Below, piece by piece: positions 5,607-7,254 of a stretch of DNA of 7,254 bases. Position 1 is the first letter of the stretch. Each line of letters begins with the position of its first letter. Under the pieces are notes generated by a model. The model was not told the DNA's origin and did not search any database. It saw nothing but the letters and a program-made list of their open reading frames with translations. The DNA is from Actinomyces sp. (lineage in GTDB: Bacteria > Actinomycetota > Acidimicrobiia > Acidimicrobiales > Aldehydirespiratoraceae), in contig RFFY01000088.1 of NCBI GenBank assembly GCA_003697065.1, positions 1 to 7,254 of the forward strand. Reading direction: 5' to 3'. The translations under genes were made by a program, and so were the position numbers.

Positions 5607-5613
5607 TCCCGGC

Positions 5614-6084
5614 GTGCCCGACGTCCACAAGCTCTCCCGTGCCGCCTACGAGCGGCTCCGCGCCGAGTACGAGGATCTGACGACCCGCGGTCGCATCGAC
5701 ATCGCGCGCAAGATCGAGGCCGCCCGCGAGCTCGGTGACCTGTCCGAGAACGGCGATTACCACGCCGCCAAGGAGGAGCAGGGCAAGATGGAGGGGCGCA
5801 TCCTGCACCTGGCCCGGATCCTCGACAACTGCGAGATCGTCGAGGGTGACGAGGGCGGCGGCGGCGAGGTGCGTACGGGCTCGATCGTGTCGGTGCTCTA
5901 CGAGGGCGACGACGAACCCGAGCGCTTCCTCGTGGGCTCCATCGAGGAGCAGCGCGACGACGTGACCGTGGTGTCCCCCGGGTCTCCCATGGGCGAGGCC
6001 CTGCTCGGCGCCCGTCCCGGTGACGAGGTCACCTACGAGTCGCCGGCCGGCGCTCTCACGGTGAAGGTCGTCGAGGTCGAGTGA
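5614..6084 (+). CDS. greA: Transcription elongation (transcript cleavage) factor GreA
   Basis: GreA enters the secondary channel of RNA polymerase and stimulates cleavage of backtracked RNA so that stalled complexes restart. The 156-aa product has the family's normal length and two parts. The first is an N-terminal antiparallel coiled coil (~6-76), whose tip reads GDLSENGDYHAAKEEQ (41-56) with the two acidic catalytic residues D42 and E45. The second is a C-terminal FKBP-like domain (~85-156) with SPGSPMGEALLGARPGDEV (121-139). The GTG at 5614 is preferred because the coiled coil begins directly after it and a -10 element lies 7 bases upstream. Its TGA overlaps the start of the hydrolase gene by 4 bases (GTGA). 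It is a housekeeping gene, and its partners here have no obvious link to transcription. Confidence 0.96.
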   Translation: MPDVHKLSRAAYERLRAEYEDLTTRGRIDIARKIEAARELGDLSENGDYHAAKEEQGKMEGRILHLARILDNCEIVEGDEGGGGEVRTGSIVSVLYEGDDEPERFLVGSIEEQRDDVTVVSPGSPMGEALLGARPGDEVTYESPAGALTVKVVEVE

Positions 6085-6998
6085 GGGCGCCCGCCCGCCC
6101 CGTGGAGCCCGGGACCGGGCTCGAGCTCGAACCGGCGGCGCCGTGGATCGGCCGACCGGCCCTGCCGCCCCTCGAGCACGTCGAGGTCGTCGGACGGGGC
6201 CGGGTCGGTGTGCGCCGTGTCGCCGGACCGCCCGGGGCACCCACCGTCGTCCTGCTCCACGGCTGGACGGTCACCGCCGCCGTGAACTGGCACACGGTGT
6301 TCGTCCCCCTCGCCGATCACCTGACGGTGCTGGCCCCCGACCTACGCGGCCACGGCGACGGCATCCGCGACCGGCGGCGCTTCCGCCTCGAGGACGCGGC
6401 CGACGACGTGGCCGCTCTCGCCGACACCCTCGGTCTCGACCGGGTCGTGGTGGCGGGCTATTCCCTCGGCGGGGCGGTGGCCCAGCTCGTGTGGCGGCGC
6501 CACCCGTCCCGGGTGGCGGGCCTGGTGCTGGCGGCCACCTTCGCCCGCCAGGCCCTCACCCGCCCCGAACGGGTCGCCCTGCGCACCCTCGCCGGTGTCG
6601 GCCGGGCCAGCCGCCTGGTGGGGCGTCGCCGCCAGCTCCGGATGCTCGACGCTTTGGCCCGGCGCTGGTCGACGGGACCCGACCGGCCCCCCTGGTACAT
6701 GGCCGAGGTGCGCCGCGGTTCGGTCCCCCACCTGTTGGAGGCGGCCGGGGCCATCGCCGCTTTCGACGCCACCGGCTGGATCGGCGAGGTCGGGGTCCCC
6801 ACCGGAATCCTCATCACCGACCGCGACGAGGTCGTGGCGCCCGACCGCCAGCACCGCCTGGCCGCCCTGGTCCCCCATGCCCGCCTGGCCCACCTCGACG
6901 CCGACCACGACGCGTGCGTCACCGATCCGCGCTTCGTTCCCGCCTTCGTCGACCTGATCCGCCACGCCGCCGGGCTCGACACCGGGGACCCGTCGTGA
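6081..6998 (+). CDS. Alpha/beta-fold hydrolase
   Basis: A 305-aa cytoplasmic alpha/beta hydrolase of the esterase/lipase/epoxide-hydrolase-like group, substrate unknown. The oxyanion-hole strand is VVLLHGW (56-62). APDLRGHGDG (85-94) follows, then the nucleophile elbow GYSLGG with S128. The acid is probably D249 in TDRDEVVAP (246-254), and H276 in DADHD completes the triad. A lid of Arg-rich helices spans roughly 155-230. The first ~50 residues, before the core, carry a Pro-rich stretch. The GTG at 6081 overlaps the greA stop by 4 bases, with GAGG 4 bases upstream, so translation is probably coupled. Its own stop overlaps the next gene by 4 bases. Ordinary triad residues argue against a non-catalytic relative, but the reaction (ester, lactone, peroxide or thioester) cannot be told from sequence. 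Confidence 0.9.
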   Translation: MRAPARPVEPGTGLELEPAAPWIGRPALPPLEHVEVVGRGRVGVRRVAGPPGAPTVVLLHGWTVTAAVNWHTVFVPLADHLTVLAPDLRGHGDGIRDRRRFRLEDAADDVAALADTLGLDRVVVAGYSLGGAVAQLVWRRHPSRVAGLVLAATFARQALTRPERVALRTLAGVGRASRLVGRRRQLRMLDALARRWSTGPDRPPWYMAEVRRGSVPHLLEAAGAIAAFDATGWIGEVGVPTGILITDRDEVVAPDRQHRLAALVPHARLAHLDADHDACVTDPRFVPAFVDLIRHAAGLDTGDPS

Positions 6999-7120
6999 GC
7001 GCTCTCATCGACGGCCGCGGGGCCCGCGACTGGTTCCGGTCCGGGCGCTGGCGGCCCTGGGCGATCCTCCTGGGTGGCCTCCTGCTGGCCTGGGCGGCCA
7101 TCCTCGTCGTGTGGAACTGA
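6995..7120 (+). CDS. 41-aa single-pass membrane microprotein
   Basis: GTG at 6995 opens a 41-codon ORF that overlaps the hydrolase stop in a GTGA and ends at 7120. The product has a polar, Arg-rich N-terminal part (residues 1-20, with R8, R11, R15, R18 and R20). One hydrophobic helix follows, WAILLGGLLLAWAAILVVW (22-40), then a final Asn. The positive charges suggest the N-terminus is cytoplasmic. GGGGA lies 6 bases before the GTG as a weak ribosome binding site. Codon use is as GC-rich as in its neighbours, and the overlaps on both sides support a real gene. I do not recognise a family. It might act as a small membrane subunit or anchor working with the adjacent lipoprotein, but this is inferred from position only. 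Confidence 0.7.
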   Translation: MSALIDGRGARDWFRSGRWRPWAILLGGLLLAWAAILVVWN

Positions 7121-7254
7121 CGAACGCCGCCTCTCCCGACGCCTCGCTCCCCTTCCCCGCCCGGCGCCCGGGGCGCCGGGTGCGCCTCGTCGCCGGGGCG
7201 ATCCTCGCCCTTGGTGGAATCGCCACCCTTGTGGCCGCCTGCGCCGCCGACGAC
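7111..7254 (+). CDS. N-terminal part of a putative lipoprotein (truncated by window end)
   Basis: The frame from GTG at 7111 stays open to the last base, giving 48 residues. An Arg-rich segment (R18-R25) precedes a hydrophobic stretch LVAGAILALGGIATLVAAC (26-44). The segment ends in a lipobox-like V-A-A-C with C44, followed by A-A-D-D. This is the pattern of a signal peptide cut by lipoprotein signal peptidase, with the mature protein lipid-anchored outside the membrane. The start overlaps the microprotein stop by 10 bases. An alternative in-frame GTG at 7180 would give a shorter signal peptide (M-R-L-V-A-G...), and neither start has a good ribosome binding site. The functional domain lies beyond the window, so no role can be given. 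Confidence 0.7.
   Translation, partial: MELTNAASPDASLPFPARRPGRRVRLVAGAILALGGIATLVAACAADD

Noticed and set aside
4415..5680. 421-codon plus-strand open frame opposite the sulfotransferase
   Set aside because: It covers the sulfotransferase, the divergent intergenic region and the start of greA. Its composition is typical of antisense shadow reading.
6143..7120. 325-codon plus-strand frame that ends with the microprotein residues
   Set aside because: Most of it is an Arg/Pro-rich shadow of the hydrolase. Only its last 41 codons, from GTG 6995, look like a gene.

Overview
This is a very GC-rich bacterial window (roughly 70% G+C or more, with C or G at most third codon positions). GTG starts, mRNAs that appear leaderless, and a LeuB whose motifs match actinobacterial LeuB suggest a high-GC actinobacterium. 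The Acidimicrobiia are a reasonable guess, but the class cannot be proven from this window. No mobile element, CRISPR array, rRNA or tRNA is visible.

Left half (minus strand, transcribed right to left). The promoter at 4428-4457 drives a branched-chain amino acid operon, leuB (3290-4273), ilvE (2322-3239) and cimA (665-2332). CimA makes (R)-citramalate from pyruvate and acetyl-CoA. LeuCD (not in the window) and LeuB would convert this to 2-oxobutyrate, the isoleucine precursor, without threonine. LeuB also serves leucine synthesis, and IlvE performs the last transamination for all three amino acids. The most interesting element lies between this promoter and leuB. It is a 10-codon leader ORF (4388-4420) encoding M-H-T-R-P-V-I-V-I-P, followed by a GC hairpin and then a hairpin with a U-tract (4330-4358). 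It reads as a transcription attenuator sensing Val/Ile. Downstream of cimA lie an unrecognised 175-aa gene (42-569) with its own possible leaderless promoter, and possibly the first codons of another gene at the window edge.

Middle. A PAPS-dependent sulfotransferase-like gene (4511-5440, minus) lies upstream of the leu promoter. It is divergent from greA across a 173-bp intergenic region.

Right half (plus strand). greA (5614-6084, transcript cleavage factor, probably leaderless), an alpha/beta hydrolase (6081-6998), a 41-aa single-pass membrane microprotein (6995-7120) and the start of a lipoprotein (7111 to the window end) overlap head to tail by 4, 4 and 10 bases. They form a tight, translationally coupled cluster.

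Three genes (leader ORF, greA and the 175-aa gene) share the pattern TAnnnT, then exactly 7 bases, then the start codon. This points to a shared leaderless initiation architecture.
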